Shown in pieces: positions 38,501 to 46,626 of a stretch of 64,000 nt of DNA (the first letter of the stretch is position 1; the number at the start of each line of letters is the position of its first letter). The notes under the pieces are model-generated. The model worked only from the letters and a program-made list of their open reading frames with translations. It made no database searches and was not told the origin of the DNA. Made by a program: the position numbers and the translations under genes. The stretch spans positions 11,389,001-11,453,000 of the forward strand of contig JAYKKT010000073.1 of assembly GCA_036023115.1 (NCBI GenBank), in the 5' to 3' direction. Origin of the DNA: Brasenia schreberi. Taxonomy: Eukaryota > Streptophyta > Magnoliopsida > Nymphaeales > Cabombaceae.

Positions 38501-41500
38501 AGAACTTCTGGTGTGTCTACTATTTTGGTATCTGTGAGACCAGACCTTTCAATTATATCATTTGTAAATTTTGTCTGAGACATAAAATACCCACAATTGT
38601 TTTTAGTAATTTCAATACCTAAAAAGTAATTTAGAAGGCCTAAGTCTTTCATGTTGAATTCTTGATGAAGATTACGTTTAACTTCTGTAATCCCTGCTTC
38701 ATCACTCCCTGTGATGATCATATCATCCACATACAAAAGTAAAATAACAATACATGATTCTGTTTTACGTACAAACAAGGCAGTGTCAATATAGCAAGTT
38801 GTAAAATTATGCAAATGTATGAACTTTTCAAATCGATCAAACCAAGCTTTAGAAGCCTGTCTCAAACCATACAAGGCTTTTCGTAATTTAAGAGCATGAC
38901 CATGAGGAATATTAAGACCAGGAGGAAGACTCATATAAACTTCTTCATTCGGATAACCATTCAAAAAAGCATTTTTAACATCAAGTTGGTATATATTTCA
39001 TTTCCTAATGGCGTTAAGAGTTATGAGAATTCTAATTGTGATCATCCTGGCTATCGGGACAAATTTTTCATCATAATCAATTCCATATTCTTGGGCATAA
39101 CCCTTTGCAACCAGTCTAGCTTTATATCTCTCAATGTGACCATTGCTATGGGTTTTTATTTTGTAGACCCATCGATATCCAATAACTTTCTTATCCTTTG
39201 GTATAGGTGCAACTGTCCATGTCTGAGCTTTGTCTAGAGCATTGAGTTCATCCTTCATAGCATCTTCTCATTCTGGGATACCATTAGCTTGATGATAGAA
39301 CCTGGGTTCTTTAACCTGACGAAGAGTAGCAATCAAGTTTTTTCGTTGGGGTTCAAAGGATTTACAGGAAACAAAACGTTGGGGAGGTTTTGAAATCCTA
39401 GGTTCTAAACATGTATCATCAGGTTCTAGATAGGTATCATTAGCTTCTCTAGGGCGTCTTGTATAATATAAGAGAAAGGGTTCAACAATGGATTGGGTAT
39501 CAACAGTTGTATGTGAAGCATCACTATTCTCAAGAGAGTTGTCATGATGATCTATTGAGTCACAATCATCGTCTTCTTCTAGATCAAAAAAGTCTTGAGA
39601 TATGGAAGATTTAAGATTTTCTAAGGGTTCAGACTTATAATAAGTTTCATTCTCAAACAAAATTATATCTTTAGAAACATATAATTTGTTTTGTATGGGA
39701 TCAAAGAATCTATAACCCTTGTCTATGCCATAACCAAGAAATACACATTCAATAGCCCTAGATGATAGTTTATCATTTTTATATGTATACACAAAACACA
39801 TACATTCAAAAACTCTAAGTCGTTCATAATATGGAGAGATATTATATAATTTTTCAAAGGGTGAAATGTTATCAAGATTAGATGAAGGCATTCTATTTAT
39901 AAGATAAATAGCAGTAAGAGTAGTTTCGGCCCATAAAAATTTAGGAACCCTACTAGCAATTAACATAGTTCAACATGTTTCAATAATATGTCTATGTTTT
40001 CTTTCAGCTAGACCATTTTGTTAGGGTGTTTTAGTGCATGACTTTTGTTAAAAATTTCCATTTGATTCAATAAATTTTTGAAATTCATTTGACATGTATT
40101 CTCCTCCTGAATCCGATCTAAGAATCTTAATGGTGGCTCTAAATTGATTTTTGATCATATTGCAAAAGACTACAAATGTTTCAAACACTTTGGATTTATA
40201 TTTTAAGAGGTATATCTAGGTAAAACGAGTAAAGTCATCAATAAAAATCACATAGTATTGAACTCCTCCTTTAGAAACAAAGGGCGCGGGGCCCCAAACA
40301 TCTGAATGTATTAAATCAAAAGCTTTGTTTGGTACATAGTTTCTTTCTTCAAAAAGAAGATGATGTATTTTCCTAAGAATACATTCTTTACATTCAAACT
40401 TTTGCACTCTAATTTTTTTCATCAAGCGAATGTTACATAATTTTTGTGAGTCCAAGTGTCCAAGTCTTTTATGCCAAAGAGTAGCATCTTGGGCTACATT
40501 ACAAAACTCAAAGTTTGGCATAACAAGATAATCCATTTTGTATAGTCCACTTTCTCTATAGCCTTGACCAAGTGATCCTACACCACACAATGTTTGGATG
40601 AGAAAGTGACTATACAATTATTATCACATATTTGAGCAACCGAAAGTAAGTTTAAGTTAAGTTTAGGTATAAAACTTACGTTTTGAATTTTAAAATTTTC
40701 TTTTTCAAAATTTCTTATTTTCTTGATTTGAAGTTTTGTCCCGTCGGCCGTAAACACATGTTTTTCAATGGTTTCACGAGATTCAATCAATGAATTTTCA
40801 CTATGTGTCATATGAAAAGATGCACCGGAATCTAAAAACCAAGACATACCTTGAGAAGTGGATAAAGCATTCCCGGAGATGCTTGCCTTTTATTTGAACA
40901 TTTCTTCTATATATGCCTTGATGTTGTTGGGCAAGACTCCTCTTTCTTCTACGGCTCCCATGTTTCCAATCTTTTTTCGGAGAAGATGAAGATGACAAGT
41001 GGTTTTGATATGCCCACTTTCCTTGCAATAGTGGCAAATGGTGTCCTTGTTAGGCCACTGTCCCATAAGCTTCATTGACGTGCCTTCATTATACTTTGCA
41101 TGTGGGCTTTTATGGAAAAGAGGGATTAAAGAAAAAATACTCCCAAAGGGAGACCCTCTATGAAAAAAAGGAAAAAATACCAAAAAGCTCAAAAAGAGCA
41201 GTTTTCTGCCTTCTATGCCTCAAACCACGGGACGCTTCAGAAGGGACCGTGGTATCTCTTCCCCCTCCCTGGCTTATCCCAAGTAAAACATGGTTCATTT
41301 CGAGGAAACCTAAAGTAAAAATAGGATTTACTTACTTGAATTTCATTTTGTTTGAGAATTCGACGTTTCGAGTAAGGCGTGGGAATTTTGAAATATAGCT
41401 TATTTTCTTATAAAACCTCCGCTAGATTAGCGAGTGTCAAGACTCAAGCAAAAGGCAAACACGAAGAGCTCGAGATCCTTAGGATCGAGGCTTAAAGCGC

Positions 41501-44500
41501 TTTTTCCTTTTGTAAATAGCCTTTGAAAAAACGAACATCGAGCAACATAGGGCCCGCTCACTTGGAGCAACAGGTCTTCGTAAGTCTCAAAGGTTCGACC
41601 ATGCCATCTGGTCTCTGGGAGGTCGTCATTCTTGGCGTCTCATCCATGACTTGCATGAGCATATCCACGCATGAACACTTGCATAACATGATCCCATTTA
41701 GGACCTGAAACCATAGAAGTATTCCCTTTGGTGTGATATCTCCTCCTACTAGGTTTAAAAAAGAGATTTTGCTTAAAAAGGTCTTCAAGTTAGCTCCCGG
41801 TTTGGATGCGGCAAGAACGGCTTCTTTGGCGATATTCATATTTTTCAATCTTGTTTCCTCAATAACAAGGTCGGCAAAAAGGAATCTCCTCTAGGTCTAG
41901 GTTTTCTATGTATTAAGCTTGATCTAATGTTTTCAAATTCATTTCTTAACCCACGCATAAACAAGAAGAAATATTGGTTGTCCAAGAATTCTTAAAATTT
42001 ATCTAGTTTGTGAAGATTTCCAAATTTATCAAAGCTTCATAATTGGATCCATAATTCCGAAAACTCATTATGGTAGTCTCTAATGCTTAAGTTTCCTTGT
42101 TTAAGCATTATCATTCTTTCCATCAAATCAATTTGGAAAACAAAATCATCTTGGGAATAAAGTTTCTTTAAATATTCCTAAGTTTCAAATACATTTTCAA
42201 AAGCACTAATTATATTTTTAAGCTTATCATCAACATTTTGACAAATAATTCATGTAATTTTTACATTCATTTTCTTCCATACTTTCAAATCTTGCTTGTA
42301 TTTTTCATGAGCTTTAATAATTTCATCATCATTCAAACCATCAATATTCAAAATTGATTCTTTTATGGTTCCATCGATATAGTCACAAAAATTTTTTGAC
42401 AAAAAATATTTTTTCATGGTCCTAGCCCAACTTTGATAACATTTTGGGTCAAGGATACATCTAAACATCTCATTTTTGCTCTCCATTTTGTGCAAAATCA
42501 AAAGCTTTGGACTAACCTCAAGTTTGATATGTTTCCTCAAAATTTGCACCCATGGCACGCTTCCCGATGCACTTGATATCTTCAATCCAAGGCTCTGATA
42601 CTATGTAAATAAGTATCGATGATTAAAGGTTGATGCTCACGATTCAACTCCAACAAATCGCCAAGATTTCAAAGTCATCCAAGCATGGATGCCGAACTTC
42701 AAATATGTCAAACAAGAGAGCGAAAGCACACAAAACACAAATCAAAAGTTGTACAATGACAGCATACTTTTATTGATGATAGAGTCATGTATTTATAGGC
42801 TTTACAAGGAGTGAACATAGCATAAAATGAGAGGCTCTTGAAGAAGGGTTGCTGGCTGTTGTGTTGTGCACAGCACAGTGTATCATAACGGCTACTAACT
42901 AGCCGTTGGTGGCCAGCTGCCTCCAACGGCTAGTTGACTGGTCCCAGGCCCAGTCTTGTTACAAACATGGGCCGACTGGCCCAAGGCCCTAGTGGCCTGG
43001 GCCAGTCCTATTACAATTAACAGTCATACTAGAGAGAAGACCTGCAAAGAAAGGAGAAAAGCCAAAGACCTAATAAAAGGACACAAATGCAACAAGCAAA
43101 AAAAGCTCAATTTTGGTAGTCGTAGGCAGTCAACAATGCCCAAAGCATCACTTTAAGCACAAGCAAGCATACAAGTAGGAACCATAGATGTGGTATAAGC
43201 ACATCAAGATGAAAGATTAACCCAATCTTATATTAAAATACAAGAATTAAAGCACCACTAACAAATAGACAAGGATATGTATTCAGCATTAAAATGTTGT
43301 ATCATGTTTTCACTCAAAATTGCTTATACAACCTACACCTTGTCTGAAACTCACAAGTACTAAAGGCTATAATTTTGTCATTTTTGGTGAAAACCAATTT
43401 CTTGAACTATAAAGGATATTAAGTTTCATGGAAGCCCAATTGATTGGACTAAAGGTAGAGTTGCACAACCCTGCAAAACTGCAGACTAACAATGTCATTT
43501 CTCCGTTTATGAAAAGAATAATGAGATAGATGACCTCGGTTGCTTTGGACTTATCTTCCTACTTAGTTTCCATGAGCAGAAACCCTTGCAAAGAGGTCAT
43601 GAGCAGGGACCCCACAAAACTAGAATATGGTCCTAAAAAGTAGAAAGAATGTCGACCTAGGTTGACTGAGAATGAAATTCTTCTTCTTCTTTTTTGCAAG
43701 AGAAAAAAACACATAAGCACTATTAAGAATGCCACTGACAATGCTAAAAGCACCACACAAAAAAACCATTTAGGAAAGTAACACCAACCTTTGAGGAGGA
43801 ATTGTTACAACAATTTACTGGATTTGCCAAAACAGCATTCATCCTAGCAGCTTCATTCTGATGAGCTGGTAAGGAAGAACCAAATCTAGCGCTAAGCCCA
43901 ACCATGCTTGTACCCTCCTCACCATTTGCCCAGTTCTTCACCTTAACCTAAAAGAAACCATCATGATGCATCCTCTAGTCAAGTTAGGTCCAAGTAATTA
44001 TGCATGAGTTAAGAACTTAGTAGAACTTTGATGCTCATGCCAGCCAATTTTTTTTTCTAAAAAAAGCAGAAATCACAAAATACAAAAATGATACATAACT
44101 CCGAAAAAGGATGATCAAGGAAATAAAACAATTTCATTCTAGAACAGAAATAAGAAAAGTTAGTTTCTTTAAGAGATAATAATTCAATCCAACAAGGTAA
44201 AGAAAAACAAGAGAATACCTTAATGCATACAGAAACTATACCGGATCCACAATATCTCTTCAAAACGGTACAAAAATTTAGACAAGATAGACAGTTACAT
44301 GATATGATCAAAGAAACATTTCCATTTATGTCGAGTAATTTTCACAAATATAATCTACACTTTGGCAGCAGTTTGAATGTTAAGTTTTCCGAAGAAAAAA
44401 GCTTCTTGACTAATGAAGACTTAACAGGAAAGAACCAAGGTGTTGAGAGATGACAGATAGGGACAGAAAGTCCCAGGCTTCATAAAGTTGATCAGTAGCA

Positions 44501-45535
44501 GTTTAAGTGGAGGCATTCATTCAATGCAAAATATCTGATGTCCCCAGACCAGATAAACGTACACCAGAGAACTGAAACTGTCAAAATAGATTGCCTAGAT
44601 TCTCTTCAAATTGTGTTAACCATGCTTCCCGAAAATCATATGAAATATGCTTATTTATTGATCCAAAAAGTGGACTACATGAGCCCTCTTAGCCAATCCT
44701 TGAGCATCAAGATTTCCAAAAGAAACTCAAAACAATCGAAGCCATCAGGTGCCAATAGAAAAGGAAGCCATTTTCAGAAGAAAAAAACAGTTCAAGATTC
44801 CAATTGCAGGCAGTTGTCAAAGATGGTGCATGATAAACAACTTGCACACACAAAAAAGGCAAGAAATGAAGGGCCTTTGATGAGTGGATAAACCTTTCAA
44901 GACGCTTCTGGATACTTAGTAGTCTTTTGCCTTTTTGGCATAAGGATAGCTATTTAGGAATGTTATGGAGAGGGTTTGGTTTGTACACGTGAATCACAGC
45001 TCTCCAAAAGCTAAAAAACCAAAATGTACACGTGAAAGCCATGAATTCCATTGTCGAATTGATTAACCGTTTTCTGAGACCAGAATAGGCAATATTTACG
45101 TATATAACCAACAAGAGTAAACGGCCAGTATCATCAATGGAGACGGTTGGCCAACGTCTTTCAATTCACGATCATAAGCGATAGGTTCTCAGGTTTGAAT
45201 CCCAAATATGAGGGTCCACATATTCCCCATCAACCAAGAGCACAAAAAACTATATAAAGAGAACACAAATTAAAGAAAACCAACAAAACCAAACCCTAGG
45301 TTTCAATTCTCCCCAAGATCAACAACCACCAACAGAACGGCACACGTTCGATAAAGAGGAATGAGAAGAGAAGTAGAAAGAAAAACGATCGGGGACGTAC
45401 CAATTGGAACTTGTTGCTGCATCCTGGGATTTTGGGGATAGCGTCGTCGTCGTTCCAAACGTCGTCAGCCAGGGAGAGTCTGAAAAACAGGATAAAGCAA
45501 TGCACGACGAGGAGAAGGGATCGAGTAGAAGCCAT
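4846..45535 (-). CDS. SPPL: Signal peptide peptidase-like intramembrane aspartyl protease, PA-domain type (partial, 10 exons)
   Basis: Spliced gene, followed by eye with GT-AG sites and matching phases. Exons: 45401-45535, 43789-43947, 37273-37384, 36973-37092, 27194-27351, 24574-24756, 5761-5795, 5479-5635, 5033-5086 and 4846-4938 (1206 nt, 402 codons). The family (plant SPPL2-5) cleaves type II membrane-protein segments inside the bilayer of Golgi, endosomal or vacuolar membranes. The product has a signal peptide (1-23), a luminal PA domain (about 60-180) and several membrane helices from about residue 190. The first active-site motif YDIFWVF puts the catalytic Asp at residue 384. The second motif (GxGD) and PAL should follow, but no exon for them is visible down to base 1, so the gene continues outside the window or is truncated. 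Sequence details ([20 protein letters not shown]) look closest to the SPPL3/4/5 branch, from memory. Introns hold most of the transposons. Confidence 0.92.
6052..6419 (+). repeat. Copia 1 5' LTR
   Basis: Starts TGTTAAAGAACTGGGCC and ends TTCATTACA. It holds a TATA-type box (CTATAAATACTCC, about 6207-6219) that would start transcription. The primer-binding site TGGTATCAGAGC follows directly at 6420, complementary to initiator methionine tRNA, as in plant copia elements. Confidence 0.93.
6566..7387 (+). pseudogene. Copia 1 gag polyprotein part, nonsense-interrupted
   Basis: Starts [16 protein letters not shown], followed by the plant copia Gag core (UBN2 type) including [25 protein letters not shown] zinc knuckle ([14 protein letters not shown]) for RNA binding lies at about 7279-7320. 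A TAA at 6836 cuts it after about 90 codons and a TAG at 7385 ends the open stretch. The downstream pol stays in the same frame, so the element originally made one Gag-Pol polyprotein. Confidence 0.85.
7412..10492 (+). pseudogene. Copia 1 pol: protease, integrase, reverse transcriptase, RNase H
   Basis: Domain order is the copia order PR-INT-RT-RH. Protease: [12 protein letters not shown] near 7480-7515. Integrase: [12 protein letters not shown] with the CKDC pair (about 7860-7960), then the DD35E core beginning [23 protein letters not shown] and the YVDDM catalytic box (about 9543-9557). RNase [14 protein letters not shown] near 10142. The frame is broken by TAA at 7658, 7700 and 10130; the longest open part is 7763-10132. 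Catalytic motifs are intact apart from the stops. The final stop is at 10490. Confidence 0.9.
10491..10876 (+). repeat. Copia 1 polypurine tract and rearranged 3' LTR
   Basis: The tract GAGGGGGGG (10491-10499) primes plus-strand synthesis, and the LTR starts at 10500. Only 38 bases in, a second G-run and a second TGTTAAAGAACTGAGCC start appear (near 10529-10555). Most U3 sequence of the 5' LTR is missing, and a block TACTCCTTGTAAACCATTG occurs twice. From about 10667 to 10876 it matches the 5' LTR well. Confidence 0.85.
11019..11242 (-). repeat. Fragment of copia 4-type LTR with internal duplication
   Basis: Matches the LTR at 21319-21647: GTGCTTTGCCAAGGACTGCC, TTATCAAGAGATTAGT and AAATGTAAATCACAGCAAAA. 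The terminal about 54 bases are duplicated in tandem (11019-11073 and 11074-11127). It ends exactly where copia 2 begins, so copia 2 inserted into this older LTR. Confidence 0.75.
11243..13793 (+). mobile_element. Copia 2: internally deleted LTR retrotransposon
   Basis: 5' LTR 11243-11641 (starts TGTTAATGTAATAGGGC, ends TAATTTACA, TATA box CTATAAATACC near 11449). The primer site TGGTATCAGAG follows at 11642. Gag lies at 11687-12260 with two stops. Protease, integrase and the first part of RT are deleted. RT resumes near 12330 ([21 protein letters not shown] near 12738-12752). RNase H is at 13138-13689 ([13 protein letters not shown]). A polypurine tract GAGGGGGG precedes a 3' LTR of which only about 92 bases remain (13702-13793). 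Same family as copia 3. Confidence 0.88.
13794..16340 (-). mobile_element. RTE-clade LINE copy B, 3' truncated
   Basis: Read on the minus strand: 5' UTR-like start (16150-16340, with CACTACATTCGGGCGGCAAT), apurinic-type endonuclease (15446-16137, motifs CLQETKW and GGDLNGH), linker (14970-15430) and RT (13657-14973 in three frame pieces; catalytic FADDIVLV intact near 14090, one Glu codon missing after it). The usual C-terminal domain and GTT tail are absent: the copy stops abruptly against the cut LTR of copia 2. LINEs normally lose their 5' end, so the missing 3' end points to a later deletion. Confidence 0.88.
16412..16830 (+). mobile_element. 3' end relic of a hAT element (same family as 56820-59390)
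   Basis: Closely resembles 58940-59390: AAATATAAGGATACAAATC, then an acidic coding tail ([20 protein letters not shown]), then non-coding TTGAATATTATATATATAAT and CACACCCAATATTTTTGAAA. Only the transposase C-terminus and 3' terminal region remain. It lies between LINE B and copia 4. Confidence 0.8.
16890..18288 (-). mobile_element. Copia 4, left part: decayed RT and protease region
   Basis: On the minus strand remnants of copia RT are legible, including the YVDDMI-coding stretch near 17150-17165 and the [13 protein letters not shown] segment near 17690-17755. Many stops and deletions. A block at about 17757-18060 with GGATCGGGTTTGACGAACCC and a GAGAGA run is foreign and resembles non-autonomous hAT termini. 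Copia protease-region sequence resumes at about 18065. The other half of this element lies beyond LINE C, at 20140-21647. Confidence 0.7.
18289..20139 (+). mobile_element. RTE-clade LINE copy C inserted in copia 4
   Basis: 5' truncated, starting in the linker (ACTAGTGAAACTTTAAAGGC). RT fragments lie at 18970-19269 and 19269-19874, with the catalytic FADD changed to FANN. The C-terminal domain runs to about 20070, then the tail GTGTGGGAAAAGGCTTACTT and GTTGTT repeats. Several stops and a one-base frameshift near 19265. Copia protease sequence flanks it on both sides, which dates it after copia 4. Confidence 0.88.
20140..21647 (-). mobile_element. Copia 4, right part: gag, primer site and 5' LTR
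   Basis: Minus strand. The LTR spans about 21319-21647 (forward strand starts TGTAAAGAATC, ends AACAACA). The primer site reads TGGTATCAGAGC (21307-21318). Gag remnants run from 21290 to 20253 with a zinc-knuckle relic ([14 protein letters not shown] near 20450), where one Cys is replaced by Trp. The protease start (VFIVDGTKL) lies just right of LINE C. Heavily mutated. Confidence 0.75.
21660..24008 (-). mobile_element. Probable long LTR (Gypsy-like, solo), boundaries unresolved
   Basis: On the minus strand the block begins TGTAAACACCCAAAATTTTAA at 24008, a start common in plant Gypsy LTRs. It carries a strong TATA box (TATAAATAG, 23323-23331) about 680 bases downstream, and then a long leader without coding capacity. 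No gag or pol domain is seen. The left end and target duplication could not be placed. Forward-strand frames here (around 23109-23490) are proline-rich shadows. The whole lies in the SPPL intron between exons 6 and 7. Confidence 0.45.
22600..22843. repeat. Minisatellite, about 48-bp unit, five copies
   Basis: Tandem units of the form GAATTAAACTCACACGAAAT + GAAGTTGCAGCCACTCTACA + TCCC, with single-base differences and one shortened copy. It sits inside the presumed LTR block. Confidence 0.9.
24009..24573 (-). other. SPPL: SPPL intron sequence between the LTR block and exon 6
   Basis: AT-rich with a run of ACACGTAAATACA-type words at its left end. No coding, RNA or element signature seen. Confidence 0.5.
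24574..24756 (-). CDS. SPPL: SPPL exon 6, linker and two membrane helices
   Basis: 61 codons in phase 0. It starts [20 protein letters not shown], then a hydrophobic hairpin (about residues 253-285) including [19 protein letters not shown], ending TE before a GTGCGT donor. The acceptor is TTTTTCCCAG. It joins in frame with exon 7 (GMYV), giving the family-typical FCIGG(x)xG junction. Confidence 0.93.
25135..26283. mobile_element. Non-autonomous hAT-like element with GCTATAGC terminal motifs
   Basis: The left end repeats GCTATAGCATCT three times and carries other GCTAT/ATAGC words (25140-25260). The right end has TAGCGCTAAATTAGG and CCGCTATCGATAACATAGC (26240-26283). The interior has no transposase. 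Flanking GCATCTAAT occurs near 25105 and near 26277, a possible but unproven target duplication. It contains a CT microsatellite. It lies in the SPPL intron between exons 5 and 6. Confidence 0.5.
25356..25437. repeat. (TC)n microsatellite
   Basis: About 80 bases of TC dinucleotide. The Ser-Leu frame across it is not a gene. Confidence 0.95.
26284..27193 (-). other. SPPL: SPPL intron sequence left of exon 5
   Basis: Unique-looking intron DNA without recognisable element, RNA or long coding signal; short frames on both strands look like chance. Confidence 0.5.
27194..27351 (-). CDS. SPPL: SPPL exon 5, end of PA region and first core helix
   Basis: 158 nt. Begins (V)[16 protein letters not shown], then the helix [19 protein letters not shown] and a charged end ([13 protein letters not shown]) before a GTGGGC donor. 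Its first codon is split with exon 4 (G + TG = Val). [11 protein letters not shown] is a highly conserved plant SPPL segment linking the luminal domain to the membrane core. Confidence 0.93.
27352..27928 (-). other. SPPL: SPPL intron sequence left of LINE D
   Basis: No element or coding signal recognised. It ends at the left copy of the LINE D target duplication. Confidence 0.5.
29618..29827 (+). pseudogene. hAT transposase N-terminus, BED zinc finger
   Basis: Starts [20 protein letters not shown]. The finger is [11 protein letters not shown], then [16 protein letters not shown], the usual plant hAT BED layout (C-x2-C ... H-x-C). BED fingers bind the subterminal repeats. The frame stops at 29825, and a fragment in another frame (29896-30192) leads into the main transposase frame, so at least one frameshift separates them. 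An upstream leader starts near 29300. Confidence 0.8.
30150..31544 (+). pseudogene. hAT transposase, DUF659 catalytic region
   Basis: Recognisable segments: [39 protein letters not shown] (first catalytic Asp region), [15 protein letters not shown] (second) and [18 protein letters not shown]. It ends after [15 protein letters not shown], where a GT...AG intron (about 31440-31522) seems to begin; the last about 35 residues of the open frame are intron read-through. The segment between this point and the dimerisation domain is shorter than in relatives, indicating a deletion. Confidence 0.85.
31545..32107 (+). pseudogene. hAT transposase C-terminus, dimerisation domain
   Basis: Frame [20 protein letters not shown], then [17 protein letters not shown] and [13 protein letters not shown], the classic hAT dimerisation block, ending at a GT donor near 31729. 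After a short intron (to about 31829) the exon reads [20 protein letters not shown], frameshifts near 31960, and ends in an acidic tail (VDDPYYNL, stop at 32105). Typical of the plant DUF659 hAT C-terminus. Confidence 0.8.
34536..35009 (-). other. SPPL: SPPL intron sequence right of LINE D
   Basis: AT-rich, no coding or repeat signature recognised. Confidence 0.45.
35191..36704. mobile_element. Unclassified insertion within LINE F, possibly non-autonomous hAT
   Basis: The left end, TTAGGGGTGGCAGATCAGG, is typical of plant hAT-related MITE termini. The right end, read in reverse, is TAGAGTAGGGCCAGCAG, an imperfect partner. The interior has a CT microsatellite and no recognised coding domain. 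Target duplication not identified. Confidence 0.4.
35526..35590. repeat. (CT)n microsatellite
   Basis: About 60 bases of CT dinucleotide; the Glu-Arg and Ser-Leu frames through it are artefacts. Confidence 0.95.
36973..37384 (-). CDS. SPPL: SPPL exons 3 and 4, core of the PA domain
   Basis: Exon 3 (37273-37384, 112 nt): [20 protein letters not shown], then [14 protein letters not shown]. Exon 4 (36973-37092, 120 nt): (D)[20 protein letters not shown], then [29 protein letters not shown] and VMIPKSAG are standard protease-associated domain motifs; this luminal domain is thought to help recognise substrates. A 180-base intron separates them with proper GT-AG sites. An N-glycosylation sequon (NDT) is present. 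Joined phases: G|AT (Asp) and G|TG (Val). Confidence 0.94.
37655..37915 (-). repeat. Copia 3 truncated 3' LTR
   Basis: Matches the R-U5 part of the LTR at 42605-43022 (ATGATTGAAGGTTGATGCTC, GATGCCGAACTTCAAATATG) and ends near GCTGGCCACAGTG, where it is fused directly to RNase H coding sequence. Polypurine tract and most of U3 are gone. Confidence 0.85.
42605..43022 (-). repeat. Copia 3 5' LTR
   Basis: On the minus strand starts TGTTAATTGTAATAGGAC, has a TATA-type box (CTATAAATACATG, about 42788-42800) and ends with TTATTTACA before the primer site at 42604-42594. The U3 resembles copia 2 (CCAACGGCTAGTT, GGCCCAAGGCC). Confidence 0.88.
43028..43788 (-). other. SPPL: SPPL intron sequence between copia 3 and exon 2
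   Basis: No coding or repeat feature recognised; unique-looking intron DNA. Confidence 0.45.
43789..43947 (-). CDS. SPPL: SPPL exon 2, start of the luminal PA domain
   Basis: 53 codons in phase 0: [20 protein letters not shown], then [13 protein letters not shown], ending [12 protein letters not shown]. The Cys pair and the NNS sequon fit a secreted/luminal domain. Acceptor TTTCTTTTAG, donor GTTGGT. It joins exon 1 (NKFQL) and exon 3 (ISGSVA) in frame. Confidence 0.94.
45401..45535 (-). CDS. SPPL: SPPL exon 1 with signal peptide
   Basis: 45 codons from the ATG at 45535. [20 protein letters not shown] then SLADD is a clear cleavable signal peptide (hydrophobic core 6-20, likely cleavage after SLA), followed by an acidic start and a Cys ([10 protein letters not shown]). 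The donor is GTACGT. The upstream minus strand is a purine-rich, GC-rich leader (45536-45640), typical of a 5' UTR; no convincing TATA box was seen. Confidence 0.93.
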
Positions 45536-46088
45536 GGTTTCCCTCTCTCGCTCTTCCTTCGCGAACCTCCCTCGCTAAACCTCCTCCCTCTACCTCTCAC
45601 TGATCTATTGGGATCTCGCGTTTCTCTGCGGCTTTAGCTTCCCGGATTCACCCCCCAAAGCAACCGGATTCGCTTCCGCCGTTGCCCGTTTGGTCGGATT
45701 GCCCGATGAATCGCGGTAAACGCTTTATGTCTCCGATAGTTTCACGTTATACGGATTTTCACCCGTTTTACAATAAAACCAGCCACGAGATGATCAGGAA
45801 GAGAAAGAGGATCCGGCTTCCAAACGGGCTTTTCTCCGTTGCTTTCAATAAAGCGATAGTAGCGATAAGTAACTAAGCAAGAGGAGGGAGAATTCGGCTC
45901 CACAGCATGCTTGGAAACGGGCATTCCCTCTTTAATACTTTTGCGTCTTAAGGACTTCCTTTTTAATGGAAGAGGGGGCTACGCAAAATCTAATAATCAT
46001 CGTGAGTAGGTGAACTCACACTTGGGGAAGATGGCACTCCCATTAACATCGTAATGAAGCAAGGGGTTCAATGTTGGGGGAGCTGCAA

Positions 46089-46618
46089 CTGGGGATGGCA
46101 ACGGGGTGGAGCGGGTTTTTCCCTGCACTCGCACCCGCCTCGCCTGACAGGTTTCGGGGATCAAATTCTACAGTTACTCAGGTACAACCGGCTCGCTCAA
46201 CCGCATCCCAGTTCTACTTACAAAAAGTAAATTTTCTTAAGGAAAAACAGTTAATATCATATATTTTACATAAAATATTAATATATGATATGATATTTTA
46301 TAGTATTAAACTAAAAGTGATTACATATATACATGACTTATATTTATATAAAATGTATAGTTAGTATATATACAGAAAGATATATGCATGATGCATGAAT
46401 AGTTCTTACAAAACAAACATATGTGCACACACACATAGATAGATATAGATATTATATATCAGGACGGGGAGGGACAGGTTAACCGTAAACCCTACCTTGT
46501 CCTAACTCGTCCTGCTTTTGGGTCTTCATTGCATTGTCTTGTCCCGCAATAAGGCGTGGGTTTTTCGTTAAGAAATCATTCCAATTAAGAATGAGATTGG
46601 GTAGAGATTGTCATCCCC
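46089..46618. mobile_element. MITE-like element, hAT-type termini
   Basis: The left end GGGGATGGCAACGGGGTGG and the right end (reversed) GGGGATGACAATCTCTACC are imperfect inverted repeats. Flanking AGCTGCAA (46081-46088) and AGCTTCAA (46619-46626) make an 8-base target duplication with one change. About 530 bases, AT-rich interior, no transposase. It lies 0.55 kb upstream of the SPPL start, so it could affect that promoter region. Confidence 0.65.
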
Positions 46619-46626
46619 AGCTTCAA

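Larger units (their letters stand above)
37655..43022 (-). mobile_element. Copia 3: LTR retrotransposon, 3' end deleted, same family as copia 2
   Basis: Flanks GTCAA (37650-37654) and GTCAT (43023-43027) look like a 5-base target duplication with one change. On the minus strand: 5' LTR 42605-43022, a primer site read as TAGTATCAGAG, gag (42585 to about 41760), an unexplained insert (about 41090-41750), a zinc knuckle ([14 protein letters not shown], near 41040), protease (40847-40578; [12 protein letters not shown]), integrase (40617-39268), RT (39258-38077; YVDDMIITG near 38730) and RNase H (38100-37915). The remaining 3' LTR is cut at about 37915. Frame breaks occur throughout. It lies in the SPPL intron between exons 2 and 3. 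Confidence 0.92.

Noticed and set aside
44538..44891. Plus-strand 117-codon frame ([10 protein letters not shown]...)
   Set aside because: Lies inside the SPPL intron between exons 1 and 2 on the opposite strand, with no family similarity.
45115..45235. Possible second SINE (box-B-like GGTTTGAATCCC)
   Set aside because: No box A at the right distance, no A-rich tail and no target duplication found.
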